From: Prevotella sp. AGR2160
Lineage (GTDB): Bacteria > Bacteroidota > Bacteroidia > Bacteroidales > Bacteroidaceae
Assembly (NCBI RefSeq): GCF_000424185.1
Contig: NZ_KE384147.1
Span: 38,782 to 86,546 of the forward strand
Reading direction: 5' to 3'
DNA length: 47,765 nt
This document shows positions 1-9,141 of this stretch, in pieces. Position 1 is the stretch's first letter; each line of letters opens with the position of its first letter. A program made the translations under genes and the position numbers. Under the pieces are notes generated by a model that was given only the letters and a program-made list of their open reading frames with translations, did no database searches and was not told where the DNA came from.

Positions 1-339
1 GTTAATCGTGTTGGGCCCTTCCGGGGCCCTGCTGCGCCGCTGTCTGCCGCGGTGCTGTCCCTGCTGCGCCGCTGTCTGCCGTGGTGAGGTCTGGTGCTGT
101 CCCTGCTGCGCCGTTGTCTGCCGCGGTGAGGTCTGGTGCTGTCCCTGCTGCGCTGGCGTATGCCGTAGGAGAGGCTGAGGGAGGTCCCCGTTAGGGGGCC
201 AACACGATTAGCCCCGGGCACCGTGTCGTCCTGGCCGGAGCGATAGCGACGGACAGGGCGGCACGGGCGCCCGGGGTATCCCGGTCATCGCCCTCTTTGT
301 CGTCCCCGGAGGGGGCGAACATCTGCTGTTTAGGGCAAT
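1..339. repeat. GC-rich composite repeat, no gene
   Basis: No protein gene is seen here. Bases 1-45 carry the arm GTTAATCGTGTTGGGCCC followed by GGGGCCCTGCTGCG. Bases 180-325 carry the reverse complement of the same arm plus its hairpin partner (CCCGGGCA...CGCCCGGGG, loop containing GGAGCGATAGCGACGG) and the motif GTCCCCGGAGGGGGCGAAC. Between the arms is a 42-bp tandem repeat. The same inverted-arm arrangement recurs at 12.3-13.06 kb, and single arms recur at 36.7, 39.5, 40.8 and 45.8 kb. Confidence 0.8.
28..165. repeat. 42-bp tandem repeat
   Basis: About three units of a 42-bp repeat (GCTGTCCCTGCTGCGCCG... ending GGTGAGGTCTGGT). The first unit lacks the GAGGTCTGGT segment. It lies between oppositely oriented GC-rich arms. 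I see no coding evidence. Confidence 0.75.
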
Positions 340-516
340 TTATTCCTCCCAGAGGTTGCTGTCCCGGTCGGTGGGTGCCGCCGTGGACTCATCGGGGGAA
401 TCGGAGAAGGAGTAGGCTTTGGCACCGCCGTCCCCATTGCCGGAGGCACTGAGGAGACGGGTGGCAGACTTGATGATGATCAGGGATGTGACAGGTGCAA
501 TATATTTCTTTTTCAT
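340..516 (-). CDS. 58-aa KxYxxP leader-like small peptide
   Basis: A 58-codon gene on the minus strand starting MKKKYIAPVT and ending DRDSNLWEE. Its ATG lies 17 bases after the stop of the 1599-aa secreted protein, so the two are probably co-transcribed. It has no signal peptide. The first 25 residues follow a pattern shared with the small proteins at 41432-41641 and 23221-23409: M-(K/R/VK)-K-x-Y-x-x-P, a hydrophobic stretch, then a small-residue stop (here LLSASG). After that the sequence is polar, acidic and Gly/Ser/Asp rich, with no cysteine. The function is unknown. The layout (conserved N-terminus, variable tail) resembles a modified-peptide or exported-peptide precursor, but no maturation gene is adjacent, so this is inference. 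Confidence 0.7.
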   Translation of the reverse strand: MKKKYIAPVTSLIIIKSATRLLSASGNGDGGAKAYSFSDSPDESTAAPTDRDSNLWEE

Positions 517-533
517 ATTTGATGGATAATGAT

Positions 534-3500
534 TTATTTGATGATGATTTTCTTACCATTCTGGATATATACGCCGGCTTTCAGGGAACGGCAGTCCTTG
601 GCGTCGGCGACCTTCGTGCCGGAGAGAGAGAAGATCGGCGCGTCGTTGACGATCGTCATCTCCTCCACATCCTCGATGGCGGTGGTAGCCACGTTGTCGA
701 AGCTGAGCTGGATCGCCTTCGCCGATGAGCTGGAGGGATCGGGGGCTTTCACATAGGCGCGGAACGGTTTCATCCTCGCGCCCCCCGGCTGGATATAGTC
801 GAAGCGGCCACCCTCACGGGCACCGAAGTTATAACATCTCTCTGTGTCGTCGAAGTAGATCTTGATCAGCGCATAGGTACCGATGAAGGAGTAGCCACTA
901 CCGATGGACTGTGTCAGTGATACACTGTTTGTCGCGGGCACGGAGAACGTCCCGGAGATAGTCCCGTCGTTATAGTCTGCTCCCGTCTCGATGATATACG
1001 GTTGGTTTGCCGTGATCCCGTCAGCGGTGTTGTCATGGGCTGTGATGACCTTCTTCGAGAGGTCGATGGCATAGAGCTGGTACACCTTCGTGTCGGAGCC
1101 GAAGAGCGTGTAGATCTCATCGGCCGTCAGGCTCACCGGCAGACAGATCGTGGAGCGTTGTCCCTTCGTATAGTGCCGTTCGAAGCCGAAGGTATTGGCG
1201 GTGAGGGCATGGGAGGTGTTCAGGGTCCATGCCGAACAGTAGAAGCAGTTCTCGCCCTTACCATCGGGATCCGTGGTACCATCCTGTGCCTGGTCCGTGA
1301 TGCGGAAGTTCTTCACCGTATAGGTCGTTGTCCCGTTGACGGTAGAGGCCACGGCGACATTGATGGTGTTCTCACTCCGTCCCTCGACGGTGTTCGCGTC
1401 GACATAGACGACGGCATTCTTGTTACTGCCACGGTCGAAGAAGCTGAAGGCGTTGGCCTCGGCACGGTTGCTGAGGTCCACCTCCGTCGTCTGGTTGTCG
1501 GTCGTCGCCCGTGTCTGTACATATCCCGGTTCATTAGCCCTTTCGAGGAGGGTGACATCGGAGAGCTGCAGCTCACCACTGTCGGCGGAGAGGGAGATTG
1601 TCAGTGCTCCCGTCTCGGAGGTCGTCGCTTTCGTCTCGAGTTTCCTCCAGCCGTTCGTCGTCCCCAGGAGGAGGGCATCGACACGGCCGTCGGTGGTCAC
1701 GCTGCCGGCGGCATCATAGCCCTTGAACGTCGTACTGTCTTTTCCGTTGTCAGCACCTTCAAGCAGCAAGGTACCCTTGGCACCGTCCTGTCCACGAACG
1801 ATCATCTGTACCGTATAAGAGGTGGACTTCTCCAGACCGTTGATGGTCTGAGAGATTGTCGTCCCGGCGGGGATGATGTTGACGGTAGCCTCCGTTCCTG
1901 TCCAGTTGTCGCTGACGGTCGTCGTCTCCGTGGCCGCTGCGGTGGAGTAGTTCCAGTTTTTCGTCAGGAAGTTGGTCTGGTCACCCGTCGTCACGTGGTT
2001 GATATCGTGATGGCCATAGGAGCGGAGGTCCTGGTCGGTGGTGGTATTGGGCGAGAAGATGAGATACGGCACACTGCTGTACTGCATGGCCGACTCATAG
2101 TAGTAGTAACCGCCATCCTGATACGGAGCGGAGAAGGAGATCTGGCCCGCCGTGGTATCCCCATAGGGTTGGAAGGTGAGTGTCGTACCCTCGGTGAGGG
2201 CATTCAGGCCATAGACCTTACAAACCAGCGAGTTTGAAGAAGTCTCCGCAGCCGGCTGCACCTCTACGTTATCTCCTTCGGCGACGACGGAGGAGCCGTT
2301 GAGGACCTTCAGACTGTTACCGTCCGTTACCCATGCGTCAGGAACCTGGACATAGATAAAATGCTGTTTATTTGTCGTCGACGACAGCGGGTTCGGGTTC
2401 GCCGCCTCAAATTTCGTCACGCCCGTGGCACCCTCTGTCCCTACCGTATAGAAATAGTCACCGGTATAGGCGCGGGTGACCTCCGTGATCTCTCCCGTGG
2501 CGATATCATATTTCAGGAACATATCCTTGTTGGCATTGGCCACGACGACCGGTGTCGTCTGTTCCGTGCCACTGGCCGAGCGTCGGCCGAGGGAGACGTT
2601 GACCTCACTGAAACCGGCCGAGGGCTGTGCGTCGAAGGCATACCAGGTCTCGTTGTTCACCGTGACGGTATCGGCAGCGGTGAAGATATGTCCCGGCGAG
2701 GGTGTGAGGCGGTTGTCTACGGTGGTGTCGTTCTTCATGACGACCTCATAGGCGCTGACATACGTGTCGTAGTCGGAAAGCGGGAAGTTCGCGGCATCAG
2801 AGGAGTAGGGGAGGACATAGATGACGACATCCCCTTCACCACCGAGGGTCTTCGTCGACGGGTCGTTATTCAGATAGTTCTCGTAGCCACCCTCCGACGT
2901 ACTGTAGGTGAGGTCATAGGGGCAGGAGGCATGATCTGCCGATGACTCACTCTCGCCGGCACCGGCCACGCAGACCTTGATGGTGTTCGTCGCGGCGACA
3001 CCCTGCGGAAGGGTATAGATGGTGATCTGGCGGTTACGGACGAGGCGCCGTGTCTTACTCGTGGCGGGATTCGTACCGTCGATGGTGTAATAGGCCGGTG
3101 TCGTGGTATCCACGGTGCCGTTTTTCGTGACGACGACGGACGCGGTGACCTTATTGACGGAGGTCGCCGTACCGTCATGGTTCGTCACGGCGATGGTATA
3201 GCTGTTCTGTTCGGGATCGACGACACCCGCGGTCCGGAAGGTATAGGTCCCCTTGGCGGTATTTCCCTCGAGGCGGTATGCCGTGTCACTGACCTTCTGG
3301 ATGGCCTGTACCGTGACGGTCACGGCGGTGGTGTCGAGGGAGCCTTTCGTACCGTCATGGAGGATGTAATTCACGACATTCTTACTGTCCATGCGGAAGG
3401 TCGTCACGTCATTGGACGGGATGATGGCATCATAGGTATATTCCACCACTTTCGTCGTACCCGTACCCTTTCCCGTCGTCGTATTGATGGTCGGCGTCGT

Positions 3501-5333
3501 ACCGTCGAGGGTATAGGCATAGCGGCGTACCGTGGAGGTCTCCGTAGCAGGCACGATGACCATCGCTTTCGGCGTCAGGGTCGTACCATAGGGGATGGTG
3601 GCGGAGGACGGATCGAGGGTGATGCTCAGACGGGCCGGGAGCTCGATGGTATAGCGATATTTCACGGCGGAGCTCGTCCAACTGAAGCCCGTCATATCCG
3701 CGCCGGCCTCAATATAGAAACGGACATTATAGACATTCGTCTCGGGGTTGAACGTTACGTTCGTGCCCGATGTGGAGGCCTCGTTATAGGCTACATAGTT
3801 GTTGTCGTCATAGTCGGGCCCGGCGGTGCTCGGAGCATTACTGTCCTCGCCGAAGTTCAGCTCGAGGGAGGTGGCGTCACCCGTGGCATTCTTGTCACGG
3901 AGGAAGCGGAACTGCTTATCCTTCGTCAGTTTCACGGTACCCTTATAACAGCCCTCCTCTTTGTCATAGACGAGTTCGGTGGCATCGGCCGGATCCCAAG
4001 AGGCAAAGGAATCACCGAGACTGCTGTTCAGTGCCGATCCGATCATGAAGATGCGGAGGGGTGTCTCGTCATTACCGCCGAGCTTATAGTCGGTGCGGTC
4101 GGGGTTGAACTCCACGGGATAGATACCGTCATAGGGATTGGTGAGGTTCGGGGAGTCACCGGCATCGCCCGTCGTGGCGACATTCTGTCCGTAGGTCTTC
4201 TCCCCGTAGTTCTGTCCGAACCAATAGTTGCCGAGGATGAACTTGAACGTCTCATCCTTCACCATCGGTATCGTACCGAAAAAATTCTTACAGAAAGCGG
4301 TAGAGGCCGTGCTGGAGTTCTTCACACAATAGAGGAAGCCCTCCGTGGTCCAGTTGCTCGTGCTACTGGCTTTATAGGCCACGATGCGGTTGGCATCACT
4401 CTCGTAATACCAGGCTGTCGGCTTACCGTCGCCGTCGACTTTGACGACGAGGTCGTACATACCACCATTGTTCTGAACCGTCCATACATTTGTGGATCCA
4501 CTACTGAGCGTCTTTACCGTTTCTGCGCCGCTGTCGGTTCCGGTGAGCGTGTAGCCGCCGGCGGGGCAGAACGTAGAGACATTACCCTCTTTGTCGACAT
4601 AGGCGATGTTGAACGTGAAACCGTTACAGGAAGGGGTGATGTCCGACTTACTATTACTGCTGTTGTAAGTCTCCACGTTGAACGGCATTTCACCGGCATA
4701 GAGGGCGAAATGGTACTCACTGTCGTTCTTCCTAAGGAACTTATACGTCATCTTCTTCGAGGGATCCGACGTACCATAGTTCTTTCCATAGAGATAGATG
4801 CCGGCGGTGTTCGTCGCCGTCGTCGTGCTGCCGGTAGTGGACGAGCGCTTCGTTCCGGTGATCTTCACCGACCGACTGGAGGTGCTGAGATCCACCGTGA
4901 TGGTCAGGCTCTCATAGACCCCGTCGGTGTAACTCACCTTCCAGGCGTTGGACGAGCCATAGCAGTCGCTGCTGATCGTATAGCTGCTGCCATCGATCAC
5001 CAGATTGTCCCCATTGGCATAGGGCTGCATCTCCTTGGTGCCTGTCCACGAGGCATCATAGAGCCGAAAATAGAATCCGCCTGTAGGCAGATTGTTTACG
5101 GTGTAGGTGTAGGTCGTGCCAGAGGAATAGGTAAACTTATACGAATCCGTGACATTACCCTCTGTATACGTGCCGGCCGTTCCGTCTGAAGCCAGTGTGG
5201 AGGCGGTGAGCACATACAAGTTATCTGCTGCCGACGCCCGTTGTGCTCTTAGCGGCAAAAGGGTCAGCATGGCTAGATACAGGAAAAGCGAGAATCCCCC
5301 AGGAATCCTCCATTTACACATTGTTACTCTCAT
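534..5333 (-). CDS. Very large secreted protein with T9SS-like C-terminal tail
   Basis: A 1599-aa protein with an N-terminal signal segment (hydrophobic FLYLAMLTLLPLRA, then QRASAADN, so cleavage after the Ala run is likely). The body is Thr/Ser/Gly/Asp rich with almost no long hydrophobic stretch, as in extracellular beta-sandwich proteins. Two segments in the middle resemble chitobiase C-terminal-like domains (YTLDGTTPT and YYTIDGTNP). The last ~45 residues (FSLSGTKVAD ... LKAGVYIQNGKKIIIK) resemble T9SS type A sorting tails, which direct export through the type IX system and surface attachment. Several N-terminal segments look like carbohydrate-binding modules, but I cannot name a family. 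Met5 is an alternative start. A TATCTTTG box lies ~125 bases upstream (minus strand, 5460-5467). The KxYxxP peptide gene follows it. Confidence 0.85.
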   Translation of the reverse strand: MRVTMCKWRIPGGFSLFLYLAMLTLLPLRAQRASAADNLYVLTASTLASDGTAGTYTEGNVTDSYKFTYSSGTTYTYTVNNLPTGGFYFRLYDASWTGTKEMQPYANGDNLVIDGSSYTISSDCYGSSNAWKVSYTDGVYESLTITVDLSTSSRSVKITGTKRSSTTGSTTTATNTAGIYLYGKNYGTSDPSKKMTYKFLRKNDSEYHFALYAGEMPFNVETYNSSNSKSDITPSCNGFTFNIAYVDKEGNVSTFCPAGGYTLTGTDSGAETVKTLSSGSTNVWTVQNNGGMYDLVVKVDGDGKPTAWYYESDANRIVAYKASSTSNWTTEGFLYCVKNSSTASTAFCKNFFGTIPMVKDETFKFILGNYWFGQNYGEKTYGQNVATTGDAGDSPNLTNPYDGIYPVEFNPDRTDYKLGGNDETPLRIFMIGSALNSSLGDSFASWDPADATELVYDKEEGCYKGTVKLTKDKQFRFLRDKNATGDATSLELNFGEDSNAPSTAGPDYDDNNYVAYNEASTSGTNVTFNPETNVYNVRFYIEAGADMTGFSWTSSAVKYRYTIELPARLSITLDPSSATIPYGTTLTPKAMVIVPATETSTVRRYAYTLDGTTPTINTTTGKGTGTTKVVEYTYDAIIPSNDVTTFRMDSKNVVNYILHDGTKGSLDTTAVTVTVQAIQKVSDTAYRLEGNTAKGTYTFRTAGVVDPEQNSYTIAVTNHDGTATSVNKVTASVVVTKNGTVDTTTPAYYTIDGTNPATSKTRRLVRNRQITIYTLPQGVAATNTIKVCVAGAGESESSADHASCPYDLTYSTSEGGYENYLNNDPSTKTLGGEGDVVIYVLPYSSDAANFPLSDYDTYVSAYEVVMKNDTTVDNRLTPSPGHIFTAADTVTVNNETWYAFDAQPSAGFSEVNVSLGRRSASGTEQTTPVVVANANKDMFLKYDIATGEITEVTRAYTGDYFYTVGTEGATGVTKFEAANPNPLSSTTNKQHFIYVQVPDAWVTDGNSLKVLNGSSVVAEGDNVEVQPAAETSSNSLVCKVYGLNALTEGTTLTFQPYGDTTAGQISFSAPYQDGGYYYYESAMQYSSVPYLIFSPNTTTDQDLRSYGHHDINHVTTGDQTNFLTKNWNYSTAAATETTTVSDNWTGTEATVNIIPAGTTISQTINGLEKSTSYTVQMIVRGQDGAKGTLLLEGADNGKDSTTFKGYDAAGSVTTDGRVDALLLGTTNGWRKLETKATTSETGALTISLSADSGELQLSDVTLLERANEPGYVQTRATTDNQTTEVDLSNRAEANAFSFFDRGSNKNAVVYVDANTVEGRSENTINVAVASTVNGTTTYTVKNFRITDQAQDGTTDPDGKGENCFYCSAWTLNTSHALTANTFGFERHYTKGQRSTICLPVSLTADEIYTLFGSDTKVYQLYAIDLSKKVITAHDNTADGITANQPYIIETGADYNDGTISGTFSVPATNSVSLTQSIGSGYSFIGTYALIKIYFDDTERCYNFGAREGGRFDYIQPGGARMKPFRAYVKAPDPSSSSAKAIQLSFDNVATTAIEDVEEMTIVNDAPIFSLSGTKVADAKDCRSLKAGVYIQNGKKIIIK

Positions 5334-5459
5334 AGATAGTTAGCGTATTATATATATATTCAGATAGTGTATTCGTATCGTGCGAAAAGACACCGTTATC
5401 ATCGGTAAGTTCTATATCCGACGTAGGTATTCTTGTTTCAATCTTGTTTCAATCGGGTA

Positions 5460-5467
5460 CAAAGATA
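5460..5467 (-). promoter_or_regulatory. Putative -7 box for the 1599-aa gene
   Basis: The minus strand reads TATCTTTG, matching the Bacteroidota -7 consensus TAnnTTTG. No good TTTG is seen at the -33 position. The implied 5' UTR is about 120 nt and contains a direct repeat of TTGTTTCAATC in plus-strand terms near 5434-5457. Confidence 0.45.
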
Positions 5468-5555
5468 GGGGATAATCTTCAGATGATGAAGGATTCGGAC
5501 GTGAAAAGTAGAATTATCGGATGAAAACGATTGCACAAAATCAGGCAACGGAAGT

Positions 5556-5584
5556 GGGCGGAACATGATGAATCATGTCCCTAC
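5556..5584. repeat. 29-bp palindromic repeat overlapping a stop codon
   Basis: GGGCGGAACATGAT-G-AATCATGTCCCTAC is a near-perfect palindrome. On the minus strand it begins with TAGGGACATGAT, and that TAG is the stop codon of the hemerythrin-LuxR gene. The same repeat is found at about 37932, 41234 and 45890, inverted at 36829, degenerate at 23059 and as a half copy at 47723. It could act as a 3'-end hairpin. Confidence 0.75.
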
Positions 5585-6534
5585 AGTTTCACCTCAGTGA
5601 TGTCGATCATTTTGTTGACGATGGCATAGATGGTAAGGCCGGCGGGGGAGTGGATCTGCAGCTTCTTGGCGATATTCCGGCGGTGGGTGATGACGGTATT
5701 CGTGGAGATAAAGAGCTTGTCGGCGATCTCCTTGTTCGTCAGTCCCTGAACGACACCGATGATGACGTCACGCTCGCGCTGCGACAGTTCCTCGTTCTGT
5801 GCGCTCCCGGAGATCATTTTCGTGATCTGTGCCGTCACGTCACTCTGTTTGGCTTTCCGCTCCATGCGTCGGATGGCGGGGATGAAAATGTCATCCTCGA
5901 CGTTGCCGTGCAGGCGCAGCCACTCCTCATTATTATAGATGTCATAGAGTGTCGCCATGAGTTGGTTGTTATGGAGGTTGTTCGACGGGAGATATTTGAT
6001 GATGATATTCTTCAACTCCTTGAGCTTGGCATCCGTCTGACCGTGGTGCTTGGAGAACGTGTCGATGTCATAGTCGGAAGGACTCTTCCCGTCGAGGAGC
6101 TGTTGCACGTAAGGGAACACGTTCTTCTCCTCGTAGCGCATGTGGAGGGTCACCGACCGGGCGTACTCATCATAAAGGCGGAGGATGAGACGTGCCACCC
6201 GGTCGTCGTCATCGAGGGCCGCGGAGAGTTCCTTACGGATGAACGGCAACTGGAAGTCGAGGTAATATTCGTGGGAGGCTTGGAGATAATGCAACAGGGT
6301 AGGGACGGAGAGCTTGTCAGCCTCCGCGGCATCGTAATAGCCGTTGACGGTATAGTTGACAACGGTAAGGAAGGTAAAGGTGTCGACCTGCTGGTCCCGG
6401 CATACCTCCTCGACGGTCTTGTCGCCGAAGCCGAGGTTGATGCCGAAAGCGGACATCGTCTGCAGGATATTATAGTTGTCGCGGATGATGGAGATCATAC
6501 GGTCACCCGCCTCATAGAGTTTCTGATTCTTCAT
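5581..6534 (-). CDS. Hemerythrin-domain LuxR-type transcriptional regulator
   Basis: 317 aa with three parts. Residues 1-65 resemble the N-terminal domain of ScdA/RIC (YtfE) proteins (GFGDKTVEEVC). Residues ~75-225 form a hemerythrin-like four-helix domain with His88, the pairs His131-x3-Glu135 and His209-x3-Glu213, and His163/164, which together suit a non-haem di-iron site. Residues 250-294 are a LuxR/GerE helix-turn-helix (LSQRERDVIIGVVQGL, then NKEIADKLFISTNTVITHRR). Di-iron RIC proteins act in nitrosative and oxidative iron-sulfur damage repair. Here the sensor-like domain is fused to a DNA-binding domain, so an O2- or NO-responsive regulator is likely (inference). No receiver domain or partner kinase is seen. 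The gene appears to stand alone, and its stop lies inside a palindromic repeat. Confidence 0.85.
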   Translation of the reverse strand: MKNQKLYEAGDRMISIIRDNYNILQTMSAFGINLGFGDKTVEEVCRDQQVDTFTFLTVVNYTVNGYYDAAEADKLSVPTLLHYLQASHEYYLDFQLPFIRKELSAALDDDDRVARLILRLYDEYARSVTLHMRYEEKNVFPYVQQLLDGKSPSDYDIDTFSKHHGQTDAKLKELKNIIIKYLPSNNLHNNQLMATLYDIYNNEEWLRLHGNVEDDIFIPAIRRMERKAKQSDVTAQITKMISGSAQNEELSQRERDVIIGVVQGLTNKEIADKLFISTNTVITHRRNIAKKLQIHSPAGLTIYAIVNKMIDITEVKL

Positions 6535-6617
6535 TTTGTTCTTCTACCTATAACCGCTGCAAAATTAAGAAAAAAAGCGGAAAGAGCGAATACCCAAAAG
6601 TAGGTATTTTAATCCGT

Positions 6618-6733
6618 TTGCAGGGGCCGTCCCTTGTGGCGGCCCGATGCCGGTACGGCATTAACATTGGCAACAATGCCCGTTATGATTCGGCGTTCCG
6701 CCGACGGGCCGCCACAAGGGACGGCCCCTGCAA
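6618..6733. repeat. Perfect 29-bp inverted repeat with structured loop
   Basis: Arms 6618-6646 and 6705-6733 are exact reverse complements (TTGCAGGGGCCGTCCC... against ...GGGACGGCCCCTGCAA). The 58-nt loop holds smaller inverted pairs (GCCGGTACGGC and CGGCGTTCCGCCG). It lies just after the rny stop and before the upstream region of the hemerythrin-LuxR gene, and could end rny transcription. No transposase and no target duplication are visible. This is the only copy in the window. Confidence 0.85.
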
Positions 6734-6739
6734 GAGGAT

Positions 6740-8272
6740 TTATTTCGCGTATGCGACGGACCGTACCTCACGGATCACGGTGATCTTCACCTGTCCGGGA
6801 TACGTCATCTCATTCTGAATCTTCGTAGCAATCTCGTCGGAGAGCTTCGTACTCTCCTCGTCGGTCATCTTGTCGGCACCGACGATGACACGGAGCTCAC
6901 GGCCGGCCTGGATAGCATAGGTCTTCGTGACACCGGGATAGCTCATGGCGATAGCCTCGAGATCATTGAGACGCTTGATATAAGCCTCGACGATCTCACG
7001 ACGGGCACCCGGGCGGGCACCGGAGATAGCATCACATACCTGTACGATCGGCGCCAGCAGCGTCTTCATCTCCACCTCATCATGGTGGGCGGCGATGGCA
7101 TTGACGATATCCGGTTTCTCCTTGTATTTCTCAGCGATCTTCGCGCCATAGAGGGCATGCGGCAGCTCACTCTCCTCATCGGGGACCTTTCCGATATCAT
7201 GGAGGAGACCGGCACGCTTGGCCTTCTTCGGATTCAGACCGAGCTCGGCAGCCATGACGGCACAGAGGTTCGCCGTCTCACGGGCATGCTGCAGGAGGTT
7301 CTGGCCATAGGAGGAGCGGTATTTCATCTTTCCGATGATACGCACGAGCTCCGGGTGGAGACCATGGATACCGAGGTCGATGGCGGTACGCTTGCCCGTC
7401 TCGATGATCTCCTGGTCGAGCTGTTTCTTCACCTTCGCCACGACTTCCTCGATACGGGCGGGATGGATACGGCCATCGGCGACGAGCTGGTGGAGGGCCA
7501 GACGACAGACCTCACGACGGACGGGATCGAAAGCGGAGATGACGACGGCATCAGGGGTGTCGTCGACGACGATCTCCACTCCCGTGGCAGCCTCGAGGGC
7601 GCGGATGTTACGGCCCTCACGACCGATGATACGGCCTTTGACCTCATCATTGTCGATATGGAAGACAGACACGGAGTTCTCGATGGCCGTCTCCGTGGCG
7701 ACACGCTGGATGGTCTCGATGACGATCTTCTTCGCCTGCATGTTGGCGTCGAGCTTCGCCTGCTCCACCGTCTCCTTGACGAAGGCGGCAGCGTCGAGCT
7801 TCGCCTGGTCTTTCAGACTCTCCACGAGGTGGGCCTTTGCCTCCTCGGCGGAGAGGCCGGAGAGCTCCTCGAGCTTCTCCTGCTCCTGGTGGACCATCTT
7901 CTCGAGGTCACTCTGCTTCATCTGCAGGAGCTTCTTCTCGTTCTCGATGCGGTTCTGCTCCTGTTCTACCTCACCCTTACGGCGTCCGAGCTCTTCCTGA
8001 CGCTGGTTCAGCGAGATCTCACGCTGTTTCAGGCGGTTCTCGCCCTGCTGGATCTTCTGGTTACGCTGCTGGACCTCTTTCTCGAGCTTGGCTTTCTCGT
8101 TGATGAACTTCTCCTTCACTTCCAGGAGCTTGCGCTGTTTCACGGTCTCAGCATCCTTGTCGGCCTGAGCCATGCTTTGATTATATTTTCCTTTGAGGAC
8201 ATACCGGAAAATAGAGTAGCCTACGACGCCTCCGATAACGAGGGCGACGACGGCGACAATTATTGTTACCAT
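6740..8272 (-). CDS. rny: Ribonuclease Y
   Basis: 510 aa, the usual length for RNase Y, a membrane-anchored endoribonuclease that starts mRNA decay. Residues ~2-25 form one transmembrane helix. A long charged coiled coil (about 30-190, rich in Glu, Gln, Lys) follows. Next is a KH RNA-binding domain with [15 protein letters not shown] at about 215-230, and then an HD hydrolase domain with the metal motif AGLLHDIGK and AIAAHHDE. It is the last gene of an operon with zapA (28 bases upstream) and a small coiled-coil gene. This zapA-rny linkage is known in other Bacteroidota. A large inverted repeat follows the stop codon. Identification is very secure. Confidence 0.97.
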   Translation of the reverse strand: MVTIIVAVVALVIGGVVGYSIFRYVLKGKYNQSMAQADKDAETVKQRKLLEVKEKFINEKAKLEKEVQQRNQKIQQGENRLKQREISLNQRQEELGRRKGEVEQEQNRIENEKKLLQMKQSDLEKMVHQEQEKLEELSGLSAEEAKAHLVESLKDQAKLDAAAFVKETVEQAKLDANMQAKKIVIETIQRVATETAIENSVSVFHIDNDEVKGRIIGREGRNIRALEAATGVEIVVDDTPDAVVISAFDPVRREVCRLALHQLVADGRIHPARIEEVVAKVKKQLDQEIIETGKRTAIDLGIHGLHPELVRIIGKMKYRSSYGQNLLQHARETANLCAVMAAELGLNPKKAKRAGLLHDIGKVPDEESELPHALYGAKIAEKYKEKPDIVNAIAAHHDEVEMKTLLAPIVQVCDAISGARPGARREIVEAYIKRLNDLEAIAMSYPGVTKTYAIQAGRELRVIVGADKMTDEESTKLSDEIATKIQNEMTYPGQVKITVIREVRSVAYAK

Positions 8273-8299
8273 TGAATTATATTTAAATGTTAAAAAAGA

Positions 8300-8605
8300 T
8301 CACTTCTTCTTCTTCAGAGCCGTCTCAATCTCAGAAGTGAGCTTTTGCATCATGTCGACATACGGCTCCTCATCATGAAGCTGCATGGAACGCTCCAAAC
8401 GGAGGGCGATATTCAGCAGGGCCATGTACAGGATCTCCTTCTCGCCGCGCTCGAGGTGGAAACGGTCATAATACCAGTTGACCGTCTCGTTGATGAGCTT
8501 GCCGGCGGCACGCGTCAGCTCTTCCTCGTCACGGGGAATGGTGACGAAGAGCTCGGTGTCATGGAGCTCCAGACGTATGTTGATCTTGTCGTTGTTGTCT
8601 GCCAT
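8300..8605 (-). CDS. zapA: Cell division protein ZapA
   Basis: 101 aa, typical for ZapA, which binds FtsZ and promotes protofilament bundling at the septum. The N-terminal half (KINIRLELHDTELFVTIPRDEEE) matches the ZapA globular fold. The C-terminal half is a charged helix (KEILYMALLNIALRLERSM then an acidic and Lys-rich end) suited to coiled-coil tetramer formation. It lies 11 bases after the preceding coiled-coil gene and 28 bases before rny, so all three are probably one transcript. The 28-base gap leaves no room for a 6S RNA gene between zapA and rny. Confidence 0.9.
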   Translation of the reverse strand: MADNNDKINIRLELHDTELFVTIPRDEEELTRAAGKLINETVNWYYDRFHLERGEKEILYMALLNIALRLERSMQLHDEEPYVDMMQKLTSEIETALKKKK

Positions 8606-8616
8606 CTTCTGGATGA

Positions 8617-8937
8617 TTACGCGTCAGCACGACTCGTCGGCTGCTCTTCCGAGAGCAGCGAGATACACGTGTTGACATCTCTGATGAGTCCGGCAATGGT
8701 CTTCTTCGCGCCCTCGACATCACCTCCCGTGACCTCAAGCATGCGCGCCATCTTCAGACTCTTATAATCGTTTTCCGACTGATGGAGGCGCTTCTCCAAC
8801 TCGGCGATCTGCTTGTCGCGGTCGTCAACCATCTTGTACAGCTCATCATTCTCCTTCTGAATTTCCTCATATTGAAGAATCATCTGCCGCACACGGGTGG
8901 TAAAGAGGTTCAGCGTCTTCTCATTGTTGTCGTTCAT
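8617..8937 (-). CDS. Small coiled-coil protein upstream of zapA
   Basis: 106 aa starting MNDNNEKTLNLF. I chose this ATG because a longer reading frame would start upstream of the promoter -7 box at 8959-8966. Residues ~8-65 are a strongly helical, Glu/Lys/Gln-rich coiled coil (MILQYEEIQKENDELYKM, IAELEKRLHQSE), followed by a helix GAKKTIAGLIRDVNTCISLL. It is first in the operon with zapA and rny. A ZapB-like or other divisome-associated role would suit the context, but I do not recognise a named family. Conserved genes of this type sit before zapA in related genomes (general knowledge, not checked here). Confidence 0.8.
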   Translation of the reverse strand: MNDNNEKTLNLFTTRVRQMILQYEEIQKENDELYKMVDDRDKQIAELEKRLHQSENDYKSLKMARMLEVTGGDVEGAKKTIAGLIRDVNTCISLLSEEQPTSRADA

Positions 8938-8958
8938 ACGGTTATTTTGTTTCGGCAA

Positions 8959-8990
8959 CAAAGTTAGCACAATTTTTCCGTAACGACAAA
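8959..8990 (-). promoter_or_regulatory. Promoter of the coiled-coil-zapA-rny operon
   Basis: On the minus strand TTTG (8987-8990) is followed by exactly 20 bases and TAACTTTG (8959-8966), the Bacteroidota sigma-ABfr type consensus. The 5' UTR would be about 15-20 nt. Confidence 0.75.
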
Positions 8991-9107
8991 TTTTTTGCAA
9001 CAAAAATGTTTTTTAAGGTGGGGATGAGGCTAACTTTTGTTGAATCGTTTGCACCGATGACCCATGAAAAAAATGAGGAAATCTTTTTTTCTTTCAATGA
9101 TTTGTTG

Positions 9108-9115
9108 TAAATTTG
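9108..9115 (+). promoter_or_regulatory. Putative -7 box for the nucleotidyltransferase gene
   Basis: TAAATTTG, with a T-rich TTTT 20 bases upstream as a weak -33 element. It supports a translation start at 9142 (preceded by AAGGGA) instead of an upstream in-frame ATG. Confidence 0.55.
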
Positions 9116-9141
9116 CAAAAATAAATATTACGTTAAGGGAA

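Noticed and set aside
3177..5189. 670-codon plus-strand frame opposite the large secreted protein
   Set aside because: It is an antisense shadow of a GC-rich gene, with Arg/Gly/Val-rich low-complexity sequence and no domain. The same applies to long opposite frames in the arabinose operon.
6618..6733. Insertion sequence
   Set aside because: There is no transposase and only 116 bases in total. It is reported as an inverted repeat only.
8273..8299. 6S RNA gene between zapA and rny
   Set aside because: The gap is only 27 bases.
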